From Oscillospiraceae bacterium (GTDB taxonomy: Bacteria > Bacillota > Clostridia > Oscillospirales > CAG-272), in NCBI GenBank assembly GCA_015065335.1, contig SVQM01000009.1:1-36261 (forward strand): a stretch of DNA of 36,261 bases, given 5' to 3'. A model generated the notes under the pieces. The model was not told the origin of the DNA and did not search any database. It saw only the letters and a program-made list of their open reading frames with translations. Each line of letters starts with the position of its first letter. Within the stretch, counting starts at the first letter, position 1. Position numbers and translations under genes: made by a program. Shown piece after piece: positions 1 through 8,227 of this stretch.

Positions 1-1
1 C

Positions 2-724
2 GGACAGGTCCTCGGATTCTCCGAAGCACAGTCCTCATCCGCATCCAAGGGTGAGAGCGTAGCCGATACCGCCAGAGTGGTAAGCTGCTATGCGGATATT
101 ATCGCAATGCGTCACCCAAAGGAGGGTGCACCTCTCGTTGCATCCATGAGTGCGACTATTCCCGTTATCAACGCAGGTGACGGCGGACATAATCACCCCA
201 CACAAACTCTTGCAGATCTTCTCACCATCAAGCGTGAGAGAGGTCACTTCGACGGACTCACCGTAGGATATTGCGGAGACCTCAAATTCGGTCGTACCGT
301 ACATTCCCTTATCGGTGCACTGTCCCGTTACAATGATATCAAGACTGTACTGATCTCTCCTGAGGAGCTTCGCCTCCCCGACTATATCAAGCATGAGTTC
401 CTCGATGATAAGGGTGCAGACTACAAGGAAGTACTCAGCATGGACGAGGTAATGCCCGAGCTTGATATCCTTTACATGACACGTGTTCAGGGTGAGAGAT
501 TCTTCAACGAAGCTGATTATATCAGACTTCGTGATACCTACATCCTTACTCCCGAGAAGATGGCTCCCGCAAAGGAGAATATGTGCGTGCTCCATCCTCT
601 GCCCAGAGTAAACGAGATCTCCATTGCAGTGGATAAGGATCCACGTGCGTGCTACTTCAAACAGGTGCTGAACGGAAAGTACATGAGAATGGCACTGATC
701 CTTATGCTCCTTGAGCTGATCTGA
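2..724 (+). CDS. pyrB: Aspartate carbamoyltransferase catalytic subunit (5' partial)
   Basis: This is the C-terminal ~240 residues of ATCase, which condenses carbamoyl phosphate with aspartate at the first committed step of pyrimidine synthesis. The frame is open from base 2, so the start lies off the left edge; an internal ATG at 77 is not the start. The first visible residues ([15 protein letters not shown]) match the 80s-loop region that contributes to the neighbouring active site. Further on are HPTQTLADL, the aspartate-binding stretch MTRVQGERF, and the [10 protein letters not shown] loop near the C terminus. The gene is 15 bp upstream of pyrI, so the holoenzyme is the allosteric catalytic-plus-regulatory type. 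Identity is very secure; only the 5' part is missing. Confidence 0.97.
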   Translation, partial: GQVLGFSEAQSSSASKGESVADTARVVSCYADIIAMRHPKEGAPLVASMSATIPVINAGDGGHNHPTQTLADLLTIKRERGHFDGLTVGYCGDLKFGRTVHSLIGALSRYNDIKTVLISPEELRLPDYIKHEFLDDKGADYKEVLSMDEVMPELDILYMTRVQGERFFNEADYIRLRDTYILTPEKMAPAKENMCVLHPLPRVNEISIAVDKDPRACYFKQVLNGKYMRMALILMLLELI

Positions 725-739
725 AAGGAGAATTGAAAA

Positions 740-1156
740 ATGAATGTTACCCCTATTACAAACGGAATCGTTCTTGACCATATTACCGCAGGTAAGGGCA
801 TGGAGCTTTACAATATTCTGAACCTTGACAAGCTTGATTGCTCTGTGGCGATAATTATGAATGCTGACAGTAAGAAGCTCGGACGCAAAGATATAATCAA
901 GATCGACAGCGTGATCGACCTGAATTTTGATGTTATCGGCTACGTCGATCCCGGTGTTACCGTGAACATCATAAATGACGGTAAGCTGACCAAGAGAACA
1001 AAGATAGGTCTGCCGAAGACTGTCACCGACATTATCAAATGTAAGAATCCCAGATGCATTACCTCCACCGAGCAGGAGCTTACTCACGCCTTCAAGCTCT
1101 GCGACGAGGAAAAGCGCATCTACCGCTGCATCTACTGCGACAGCGTGGCTAAGTGA
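740..1156 (+). CDS. pyrI: Aspartate carbamoyltransferase regulatory subunit
   Basis: This 138-residue protein is the nucleotide-binding regulatory chain of ATCase, which binds CTP/ATP effectors and bridges catalytic trimers. The N-terminal allosteric domain begins MNVTPITNGIVLDHI. The C-terminal zinc domain carries four cysteines, two as C-x4-C (CKNPRC) and two as C-x2-C (CIYC), which hold the structural Zn. Length is a little below the ~150 residues common in the family. An AAAGGAG ribosome site at 724-730 precedes the ATG, and the gene is co-transcribed with pyrB. A hairpin-rich repeat element follows it. Confidence 0.96.
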   Translation: MNVTPITNGIVLDHITAGKGMELYNILNLDKLDCSVAIIMNADSKKLGRKDIIKIDSVIDLNFDVIGYVDPGVTVNIINDGKLTKRTKIGLPKTVTDIIKCKNPRCITSTEQELTHAFKLCDEEKRIYRCIYCDSVAK

Positions 1157-1178
1157 CAAGACATTATTGAATTATTTT

Positions 1179-1361
1179 GCGGGGAACCCCCTTTTTTGAA
1201 AAAAGGGGCGTTCCCCGCACCCCTCCCCGAAAAACTTTTAAATAAAAACAAGATGATATATGCCATGATTCAAAGGGTTTGTACTTTCTTAGTTTCGTTT
1301 TTATATAAAGCTTTTTGGGGAGAGCGCGAGAACCCCTTTTTGTCCAAAAAGGGGTTCTCGC
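1179..1361. repeat. Nested palindromic intergenic element (MITE-like)
   Basis: The left end is a hairpin at 1179-1218 (GCGGGGAAC arms with A/T-rich centre, one bulged base). The right end is a perfect 16-bp hairpin, 1326-1341 paired with 1346-1361, with a GTCC loop. In addition the inner flank of the left hairpin (1199-1249) is an imperfect inverted repeat of the inner flank of the right one (1297-1346), sharing stretches such as CTCCCC and ATAAAAAC. The whole unit is thus a palindrome with a hairpin at each end. A related half-copy lies at 23872-23940. No transposase is nearby. The left hairpin has no clear U-run after it, so it is not a standard terminator, although it may stop pyrBI transcripts. 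Confidence 0.75.
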
Positions 1362-1392
1362 AAAAAGAAAAGATTAAAAAGGAGGTGTTTCC

Positions 1393-3093
1393 TTGATTAA
1401 ACGATTCATATCTTACTACAAGCCTCACAAGACCATGTTCATCCTTGACATGGTGTTTGCGTTTATCCTTGCGGCTTGTGATCTTTTCTATCCCGTGCTT
1501 ACGGGAGAGATGCTTGACAGATATATCCCAAACGGCATGATAAATGCACTCCTCATTTGTGCCGCCGTACTTTTTGGCGTGTATATCATTAAAATATTTC
1601 TCAACTATTTCGTAATGTATTACGGACACATCGTCGGTGTGCGGATGCAGGCGGATATGCGCCGTGACATATTCGACAGACTTCAGACACTGCCTCTGTC
1701 TTACTTTGACAATAATAAAACCGGAACCATCATGTCCCGGATCATAAACGATCTTATGGATGTGTCCGAGCTTGCCCATCACGGTCCTGAGGATCTTTTC
1801 CTCTCTCTTGTGATGTTCATTGGATCCTTTATCCTCATGGCTAGCATCAGCCTTCCGCTTACACTTATCGTTTATGCCGCAGTGCCTTTCATGGTGGTGT
1901 TTGCCGTGAAAAAACGTAAAAAGATGAGTGATGCATTCACTCAGTCACGAGTTGAGGTTGGTGAGATCAACGCATCTCTTGAAAACAGTATTTCCGGGAT
2001 CCGTGTGTCAAAGGCATATGACAATAAAGAGGAAGAAAGCCGTAATTTTGTTGAGGGAAACAAGAAATTCGTCACAGCAAGAAGTGCCGCCTACAAGGCA
2101 ATGGCGGAATTCCATACGGGAATCACCTTTATCGGTGACTTTTTGCAGGTGGTTCTGTATGTCTGCGGCGGTGTGTTTTGCTACAAAGGCATGATAACTG
2201 TTGGTGAGTTTACCTCATTTGCTTTGTACATAAGCGTGTTTATGAATCCGATACGTAAGCTTGTGGGATTTGTTGAACAGTATCAAAACGGTATGAGTGG
2301 ATTTGAGCGATTTTGTGAGATCATGGATACGGCTCCCGAGGAGGAGACCGGTACGGTAGATGCGGGGATACTCAAGGGGAATGTGGAATATAAGAACGTC
2401 ACATTTTCCTATGATGAAGAATCCGGCGAGGTGCTGAGTGGTCTTGATCTGCGGATAGATGCAGGAAAGACAGTTGCCCTTGTAGGACCGTCGGGCGGAG
2501 GTAAAACTACAATATGTCACCTGCTTCCGAGATTCTATGAGATCACAGATGGTGAGATCACCATTGACGGCAGGAATATTTGCGAGTATACCCGTTCAAG
2601 TCTCAGACGAAATATCGGTATCGTTGCGCAGGATGTGTTCCTCTTCAATGCTACCATCTATGAGAATATAATATACGGTTGCGGCGATGTTACCCGTGAA
2701 ATGGCTGAGGAGGCGGCAAAGCGGGCGAATATCCACGATTATATCATGACTCTTCCCGATGGCTATGATACGGTAGTGGGTGAGCGTGGTGTGAAGCTGT
2801 CCGGTGGTCAGAAACAGCGTATCTCCATCGCAAGAGTATTCCTTAAGAATCCTCCCATACTTATTCTTGATGAAGCAACGTCAGCACTTGATAATGTTAC
2901 CGAAAGAATGATCCAGAAGTCGCTGGAGGAGCTTTGTGTAGGCAGAACTACCATTGTTGTGGCACACAGGCTTACAACTGTAATGAATGCCCATGAGATC
3001 CTTGTTATAACCGATGAGGGTATAACAGAGCGAGGTACTCATGAAGAGCTTCTTCATGCAGGCGGAATATACGCAGGACTTTGGGAAGAATAA
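1393..3093 (+). CDS. ABC exporter, fused permease and ATPase
   Basis: This is a 566-residue half-transporter of the MsbA/multidrug exporter type, expected to work as a homodimer in the cytoplasmic membrane since it has no partner gene. Residues ~1-310 form the six-helix transmembrane domain. The ATPase domain has Walker A GPSGGGKTT (~366-374), signature LSGGQKQR (~469-476), Walker B ILILDEATSALD (~488-499) and the H-loop VAHRL (~523). All catalytic motifs are intact. The start is TTG at 1393, placed 6-7 bases after a strong AAGGAGGTG site; no better ATG lies in frame nearby. The substrate cannot be told from sequence. A hairpin terminator follows. Confidence 0.93.
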   Translation: MIKRFISYYKPHKTMFILDMVFAFILAACDLFYPVLTGEMLDRYIPNGMINALLICAAVLFGVYIIKIFLNYFVMYYGHIVGVRMQADMRRDIFDRLQTLPLSYFDNNKTGTIMSRIINDLMDVSELAHHGPEDLFLSLVMFIGSFILMASISLPLTLIVYAAVPFMVVFAVKKRKKMSDAFTQSRVEVGEINASLENSISGIRVSKAYDNKEEESRNFVEGNKKFVTARSAAYKAMAEFHTGITFIGDFLQVVLYVCGGVFCYKGMITVGEFTSFALYISVFMNPIRKLVGFVEQYQNGMSGFERFCEIMDTAPEEETGTVDAGILKGNVEYKNVTFSYDEESGEVLSGLDLRIDAGKTVALVGPSGGGKTTICHLLPRFYEITDGEITIDGRNICEYTRSSLRRNIGIVAQDVFLFNATIYENIIYGCGDVTREMAEEAAKRANIHDYIMTLPDGYDTVVGERGVKLSGGQKQRISIARVFLKNPPILILDEATSALDNVTERMIQKSLEELCVGRTTIVVAHRLTTVMNAHEILVITDEGITERGTHEELLHAGGIYAGLWEE

Positions 3094-3097
3094 TGTT

Positions 3098-3136
3098 GAC
3101 GGACAGCTGTCCTTTTCAGGTGAGCTGTCCGTCTTT
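3098..3136 (+). terminator. Hairpin terminator after the ABC exporter gene
   Basis: An 11-bp perfect stem GACGGACAGCT (3098-3108) pairs with AGCTGTCCGTC (3123-3133), followed by TTTAC. The U-run is short. The 3' edge touches the -35 box of the next promoter. Confidence 0.6.
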
Positions 3137-3162
3137 ACATTTTGTGAAAGAGGTGTTATAAT
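3134..3162 (+). promoter_or_regulatory. Sigma-A promoter for the formyltransferase-nnr pair
   Basis: TTTACA at 3134-3139 and a perfect TATAAT at 3157-3162 are separated by 17 bp. This gives a start about 25 bases before the GGAGG site at 3181. Confidence 0.75.
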
Positions 3163-3192
3163 AATAACAGAAAACTGTCGGGAGGTGATAAT

Positions 3193-3975
3193 GTGCGAGC
3201 TTGTTATGTTGGACTTGATCTGATGCTGCCTGCACTTGATGCTCTTATCGAAGAAGGAGTCCGGATCGACCGCATTTTTACCTGTCCTGTTGATAATGTA
3301 TATGAATTCAATACGGAGATAATAAGCCGTGCAAAGAAGTACGGTATACCTTATACCACCGATAGGATAACGGAGACTGATGTGATCTCACTGAGAGATT
3401 CGGGATGCGATTTCCTTATTTGCGGTGCGTATTATTATAAGATCCCCGTCGTCGAGGATATGCCCATGATAAATATCCATCCGTCACTTTTGCCGGATGG
3501 CAGGGGATCATGGCCAATGCCTGTGACTATACTCAAAGAGTACCGTAAAAGCGGCGTTACTTTTCATAAGATAGAGGATTCATTTGATACGGGCGATATT
3601 ATCCTCCAAAGAGAATTTGATGTATCTCCACGTGAGGATCTTGAGTCCTTTACCGAGAAATTCCAAATGCTGTTACCCGGAATGACACGGGAACTCGTAA
3701 ATGGATTTGATGAGCTTTTGAGTGGGGCCATACCTCAAGGTGAAGGCGAATATTGGAGGTGTCCTGCAGATGAGGATGCCACGATCACCGAGGATATGAG
3801 CGGGGAAGAATGTGACCGGATCCTTCGTGCATTTTTCGGATTTGAGTGCTTCTATGAGGCAAAAGGAAAACGCTTAAAGATCGTTCGGGGACGGTATTCA
3901 AAAGAAAGAAGTGAAATGTGTATTCCTGCCTGTGGGGGATATATTTGTGCGGATGAGATTTGTGAGGATCGGTGA
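3193..3975 (+). CDS. Formyltransferase-family protein
   Basis: This 260-residue protein belongs to the N10-formyl-tetrahydrofolate-dependent formyltransferase fold (Fmt/PurN/ArnA N-domain). The catalytic N-H-D triad is visible as N94 and H96 in INIHPSLLP and D132 in DSFDTGDII. The family motif SLLPDGRGSWP is present. The C-terminal ~70 residues resemble a reduced Formyl_trans_C domain (EECDRILRAF). It is shorter than methionyl-tRNA formyltransferase (~310) and not next to def, so it is probably not the housekeeping Fmt; the acceptor substrate is unknown. GTG at 3193 is chosen because GGAGG at 3181-3185 lies 7 bases upstream; an ATG at 3191 is in another frame. nnr begins at the base after its stop. 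Confidence 0.82.
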   Translation: MRACYVGLDLMLPALDALIEEGVRIDRIFTCPVDNVYEFNTEIISRAKKYGIPYTTDRITETDVISLRDSGCDFLICGAYYYKIPVVEDMPMINIHPSLLPDGRGSWPMPVTILKEYRKSGVTFHKIEDSFDTGDIILQREFDVSPREDLESFTEKFQMLLPGMTRELVNGFDELLSGAIPQGEGEYWRCPADEDATITEDMSGEECDRILRAFFGFECFYEAKGKRLKIVRGRYSKERSEMCIPACGGYICADEICEDR

Positions 3976-5475
3976 ATGAAAAGAATTCTTACGGCTGAGC
4001 AAATGAAAAAATGCGACAGCTACACAATAGAAACTGTGGGTATCCCTTCAAGGGAGCTTATGCAAAGAGCTGCCGATGCAGCATTCCGTGAGATCATGAG
4101 CAGTGGTCTTGATCTTACGAAGGTGCTTTGCATCTGCGGTACGGGTAATAACGGCGGAGATGGTCTTGCTGTAGCGATGCTTCTCCATGAAAGTGGGGTG
4201 AAGACTGAGTTTTTTGTGTGCGGTGACGTGTCACGAATGACTGAGGAGTGTGCATACAGGTACGATGTGCTGAAAAAAGAGGGAGTCAACGAGCAGACCG
4301 AGCTTGAACTTGCAGGTGTAACATTGGTCGTGGACGGACTTCTCGGAATCGGTATCACGGGAGATGTGCGAGATGAGGCGGCAGATGTGATAGACTTAGT
4401 TGCGGCTTCGGGCGTGCCTGTTGCGGCACTCGATATCCCCTCGGGCGTAAATGCTGATACAGGCGGTATAATGGGCAGAGCGCTCACTGCACAGCTTACG
4501 ATTGCATTTGCAAGGCTTAAAGCAGGACATCTTCTTTATCCGGGACGAAAGAATTGCGGAAGGACAATGGTGGCTGATATCGGCATCGGTGAAGACGGAA
4601 TATCCGATGATGCGCTGATCATGGAGCTTGCTGAGATCCAAGATATTAAAAAATTGATCCCACATCGTGATCCCCACAGCCATAAGGGGACATACGGGAG
4701 AGTGTTGACTGTTGCGGGATCGGAGGGGATGTGCGGTGCGGCGTATTTTTCAGCCCTTGCCTCTTACAGATCAGGTGCGGGACTTGTTGAGGTGTTTACA
4801 CCAAAAGCTAATTTGCCGATAATCCAGACAAGACTTCCCGAGGCGATCGTTACGGGATGGGCAGATAATGCGGCGGTCATTCTCAGTGAAAGGCTTAAAG
4901 CGGCTGATTCCTGCGTGATCGGTCCCGGACTCGGTAAAGGCAGTAATGCCGCAGAGCTTGTAAAAGTGGCACTTGTGTCGGATTTACCACTTGTGGCAGA
5001 TGCGGATGCGCTGAATCTGATCGCAGAATGTGATGAATTAAAGGGAAAGCTTCGGATGCGAACAGCACCTACGGTAATTACACCTCATGCGGCGGAAATG
5101 AGCAGACTTTGCGGGGTGAGCATCAGTGATGTGTTGCATGATCCCGTGAAAATCTCTACAGATTTTTCAAAGGAATACGGTGTGGTCTGTGTTATGAAAA
5201 ATTCAGCAACTGTTGTTGCGATGAATGATCGTGTATTTATAAACAATACAGGCTCATCCGCACTTGCTAAAGGTGGTTCGGGAGATGTGCTGACCGGTAT
5301 TATCGGAGCATTTCTTGCGGCAGGTAAGGATGCATTGACATCTGCAACTGCGGGCGTATATATTCACGGCCTGTCAGGAGAGCTTGCTGCAGAGGAATTA
5401 TCGGAATATTCAGTTCTGGCAACTGATACTGCGGATCATATCGGAAAAGCGATAAAGAAGATAATGCAAAAATGA
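3976..5475 (+). CDS. nnr: Bifunctional NAD(P)H-hydrate epimerase/dehydratase
   Basis: This 499-residue protein repairs damaged nicotinamide cofactors. The N-terminal YjeF_N epimerase domain (~1-210) shows GTGNNGGDG (~55-63) and the GVNADTG loop. The C-terminal ribokinase-like dehydratase domain (~225-495) shows GSEGMCGA, ITPHAAEMSRL and the catalytic NNTGSSALAKGGSGDVLTG region (~421-440), where GGSGD holds the catalytic Asp. The ATG directly abuts the upstream TGA with no convincing ribosome site, which suggests translational coupling to the formyltransferase gene. Full length and intact. A strong bidirectional terminator follows. Confidence 0.95.
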   Translation: MKRILTAEQMKKCDSYTIETVGIPSRELMQRAADAAFREIMSSGLDLTKVLCICGTGNNGGDGLAVAMLLHESGVKTEFFVCGDVSRMTEECAYRYDVLKKEGVNEQTELELAGVTLVVDGLLGIGITGDVRDEAADVIDLVAASGVPVAALDIPSGVNADTGGIMGRALTAQLTIAFARLKAGHLLYPGRKNCGRTMVADIGIGEDGISDDALIMELAEIQDIKKLIPHRDPHSHKGTYGRVLTVAGSEGMCGAAYFSALASYRSGAGLVEVFTPKANLPIIQTRLPEAIVTGWADNAAVILSERLKAADSCVIGPGLGKGSNAAELVKVALVSDLPLVADADALNLIAECDELKGKLRMRTAPTVITPHAAEMSRLCGVSISDVLHDPVKISTDFSKEYGVVCVMKNSATVVAMNDRVFINNTGSSALAKGGSGDVLTGIIGAFLAAGKDALTSATAGVYIHGLSGELAAEELSEYSVLATDTADHIGKAIKKIMQK

Positions 5476-5520
5476 GCTATGGCTGATCGTCATTGACGAT
5501 CAGCCATAGCTCGTTTTTTC
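5474..5520. terminator. Bidirectional terminator between convergent genes
   Basis: Perfect 19-bp arms (5474-5492 and 5494-5512) are separated by one base, with TTTTTT at 5514-5519 on the plus side and a run of five T on the minus side. It overlaps the nnr stop codon and ends just before the stop of the leftward gene. Confidence 0.92.
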
Positions 5521-8220
5521 TTAAGATTTTCTGATACTTAATACGGCAAAGATGATGATGGTAACTAAAATCACGGAACCGATAACGGCATATATGACAG
5601 TAGAGCTTTTAGGTGTGTCATAGGCTCCATCAACAGGATTCTCTGTTGTGTTATCAGCTTGTGTAAGATATACGGTGCTCTCAGCATCTTTTACGGAACC
5701 TGAACCGGTGGCGGAAATGGTTGCAATGTTAAGCTCAACATCGTTTCCTTCACTCAAAACGATGGCAATACGGTCGATCTTGTGGTGGATATTGGTTACG
5801 GATAGGTCGCATGATGGTATGTATATTCCCGAGCCACTGTATTCCGCCGAAAATACAGCACGGTCTTTCCCCGACATAAATATAAACTCAAGGGTGAAAC
5901 TGCTGTTTGAATTGCACTGCACGAGAAAGCTGACAGTTGGTGCATCCGTAAGCATCATTGGAGCCTCGGGCTTTGCAATAAGAACAGGGGATGAAAGATC
6001 AAGGGTAGTTTTAACGGAACGACAGGATGATATACCGGTGAAATCTTCGAGCGCATAATTGGTAACTGTAAATATTCCATCTGATAGCGGAGATATGGTA
6101 AGTCTGCCTGTGTCATATGACTTTGTAAAATCCCAGAGAATTATTGAATTATCAGTATCATATTCCGCTGAGACTGTTGATTTGTAATTTCCCCATGTGT
6201 TCTGTATAGTAGGAATATCGTCATCATCTGTAAGATGATGGATATATGATACGGATCTGCTGATATGTGTAGATCCTGATACAGGTGCGATAATATTATT
6301 TCCATGCTCTGCCATAACGGTAAATCCGTAGCTGTAACCTCCATCGGCTGCGGAATCCGCAACAGCATCAAGCTGATGTGTGGATGATATACCGGTGAGG
6401 ATAAATTCGAGATTTGCTACAGAGAAGCTCTTTGTAAAACCGGAAAGAAACCACGCAAGAGTTTCTCCTTCTTTTGATGCATCGATATCAGTGTAGATCA
6501 CACTGTTTCCTTCTGATGCAGCATAACTTAATCTGAGGATCAAAGCTTTGTTTTGCGCATACGTGGAGATGGTTTTTCCATCTAATGATCCCGTAATTCC
6601 GCTTATGATGAAGCCGAAGGGAGAGTATTCACCGTGAAGATATGAGATGACGGCGGCGAGGGTACGGCAATCTGATTCGTTCTTTGGGCTGAAGTCACTG
6701 TCCAGCGTGATATTGAAGATAGTACCCACTCCTGCGTCGTTGAGAAATCTAACTTTTTTAGTAAGTTCAGATGTGGTATCCTTGTTTATGTAGAAAGGGA
6801 AATTGTCATGAGTGAATACAGAGCTGTTATTGGAGCTACCTTCGAGGAACAGAGAAGATAGATCAATATCTGTAATATAATTGTCATACCCGGAGATCAC
6901 GGCAGCCTCGGGAGTTTTGCCGTACAAGGAATTTGTCAGGCTTATTCCTACATGACCGGTACCTACGTGAGGATAAATGGGATCACTCAGAGGCTGTACA
7001 TTACCATCGTCATTGATTGCGATAATATATACACAGAAAGGAAATCTGTCTTTGCTTACTGGTACGGAAAAGCTGAATGAGGTCGACATATCGGCAGTGT
7101 CTATGGGATCAGTTGCAAGTATCGTATCAAAGCTTGTCTGCCACATGGAAAACTCAAACAGGCAGAGACTTTTGTCAATGTATTTAATAACAGTATCTCT
7201 CGCAATGGAGCCTGTGATATTTAATGTTTCGTTTTCTGCATTGTAGAAATTCTTCGAAACAGTGCATGGAGCTACAGATGATCTTACACTTTCAGTTGGA
7301 ATAAAATCCACAGCGGAGACGGTGACGGAGTTATCTTTGATACCGGTAAATTCAATGCTGTAAAAAGCACCGCTTATAAGTCGGTCTATTGTGAAAATAT
7401 AGCACGATCTCCCGTCAGTTATTACAGATGATCCGTATACGCTGTAATTCTCACCGTCTTCGGCATAGTTTAGGGTAACTCCACCGAGATCACCGTCAAG
7501 AAATACCCTTATGGCAACGGTCTCGCCGGATATGTCTGTAATAATGGGGCCTGCAGTAACACGGGAACCGGCATCAACAGCAGAGCTATTGTCTATTCCG
7601 GTAATGTTGAATGCAGAGTACCTGTTGATGATATCGGAATGATCGGTTTTTGAAAGGGAAGCACCCTTGAGAATAACGGAAGCTTTTGCTTTGCTTTCAT
7701 CCTTATCCGTATCAGTAAGCCTTGCATTAAAGCTAATACTTGAAATATAGGTAGTATTAGAGGGAAGAGCAGTGAAGATGTAATATTCCTCACCTGATGA
7801 TACGGTCTCGCTGTAGGATGATTTTCCGTTACTGTGCTGTACAGTAAGCGTTATGGTATATTCTGTATCACCGATAGGACGAAGATATATTCCTGCCTCC
7901 TTATATGAGGAGCAGTTATATGTCTCATTATATACAAGCTTACCGTCAACTGAGCTGTTTTCGGAGGAGATCCTCAGAAGATCCTCACCGTCAACGGAGG
8001 TAACAGATGAAACATTCTTATCTGCTACTTCCCACCTCTTTATGTCTGAGATGAATTCTTTTGAGGGATAGAATCTCTCAGGAACGATACCACCTGATAT
8101 GCTTTTAGAAGTGGGGGCTTCTGCAAAACTGTTCTGTGGTAATAATGCGGTGAATACCGAAAAAACAATGATTAGTGTCAATAATACAGAAAATACACGT
8201 TTTGTTGTGCAGTAAATCAT
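5521..8220 (-). CDS. Large exported, membrane-anchored protein of unknown function
   Basis: The protein is 899 residues with an N-terminal signal sequence (~7-30, basic then VFSVLLTLIIVFSVF, cleavage plausible after FAEA) and one C-terminal membrane helix (~870-893) followed by RKS. The bulk is therefore outside the cell, tethered by the C-terminal helix; no LPxTG motif is seen. The region is Ser/Thr/Asp-rich and beta-like. A central stretch (ITDIDLSSLF, FPFYINKDT, FLNDAGVGTIFNITL) looks to me like the DUF5722 group of putative glycosidase-fold proteins, but this is a weak visual match. ATG at 8220 is chosen over 8244 because AAAGG lies 10 bases upstream; the longer start would overlap murJ. 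It is cotranscribed behind murJ. Confidence 0.75.
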   Translation of the reverse strand: MIYCTTKRVFSVLLTLIIVFSVFTALLPQNSFAEAPTSKSISGGIVPERFYPSKEFISDIKRWEVADKNVSSVTSVDGEDLLRISSENSSVDGKLVYNETYNCSSYKEAGIYLRPIGDTEYTITLTVQHSNGKSSYSETVSSGEEYYIFTALPSNTTYISSISFNARLTDTDKDESKAKASVILKGASLSKTDHSDIINRYSAFNITGIDNSSAVDAGSRVTAGPIITDISGETVAIRVFLDGDLGGVTLNYAEDGENYSVYGSSVITDGRSCYIFTIDRLISGAFYSIEFTGIKDNSVTVSAVDFIPTESVRSSVAPCTVSKNFYNAENETLNITGSIARDTVIKYIDKSLCLFEFSMWQTSFDTILATDPIDTADMSTSFSFSVPVSKDRFPFCVYIIAINDDGNVQPLSDPIYPHVGTGHVGISLTNSLYGKTPEAAVISGYDNYITDIDLSSLFLEGSSNNSSVFTHDNFPFYINKDTTSELTKKVRFLNDAGVGTIFNITLDSDFSPKNESDCRTLAAVISYLHGEYSPFGFIISGITGSLDGKTISTYAQNKALILRLSYAASEGNSVIYTDIDASKEGETLAWFLSGFTKSFSVANLEFILTGISSTHQLDAVADSAADGGYSYGFTVMAEHGNNIIAPVSGSTHISRSVSYIHHLTDDDDIPTIQNTWGNYKSTVSAEYDTDNSIILWDFTKSYDTGRLTISPLSDGIFTVTNYALEDFTGISSCRSVKTTLDLSSPVLIAKPEAPMMLTDAPTVSFLVQCNSNSSFTLEFIFMSGKDRAVFSAEYSGSGIYIPSCDLSVTNIHHKIDRIAIVLSEGNDVELNIATISATGSGSVKDAESTVYLTQADNTTENPVDGAYDTPKSSTVIYAVIGSVILVTIIIFAVLSIRKS

Positions 8221-8227
8221 GATTTTT

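Noticed and set aside
35-1159. 374-codon open frame on the minus strand opposite pyrBI
   Set aside because: It is the antisense shadow of pyrB and pyrI, which have full family motifs, and has no ribosome site.
1196-1396. 66-codon ORF and opposing frames in the pyrI-ABC gap
   Set aside because: They run through the palindromic element; the Lys/Gly/Phe-rich translation comes from the repeat.
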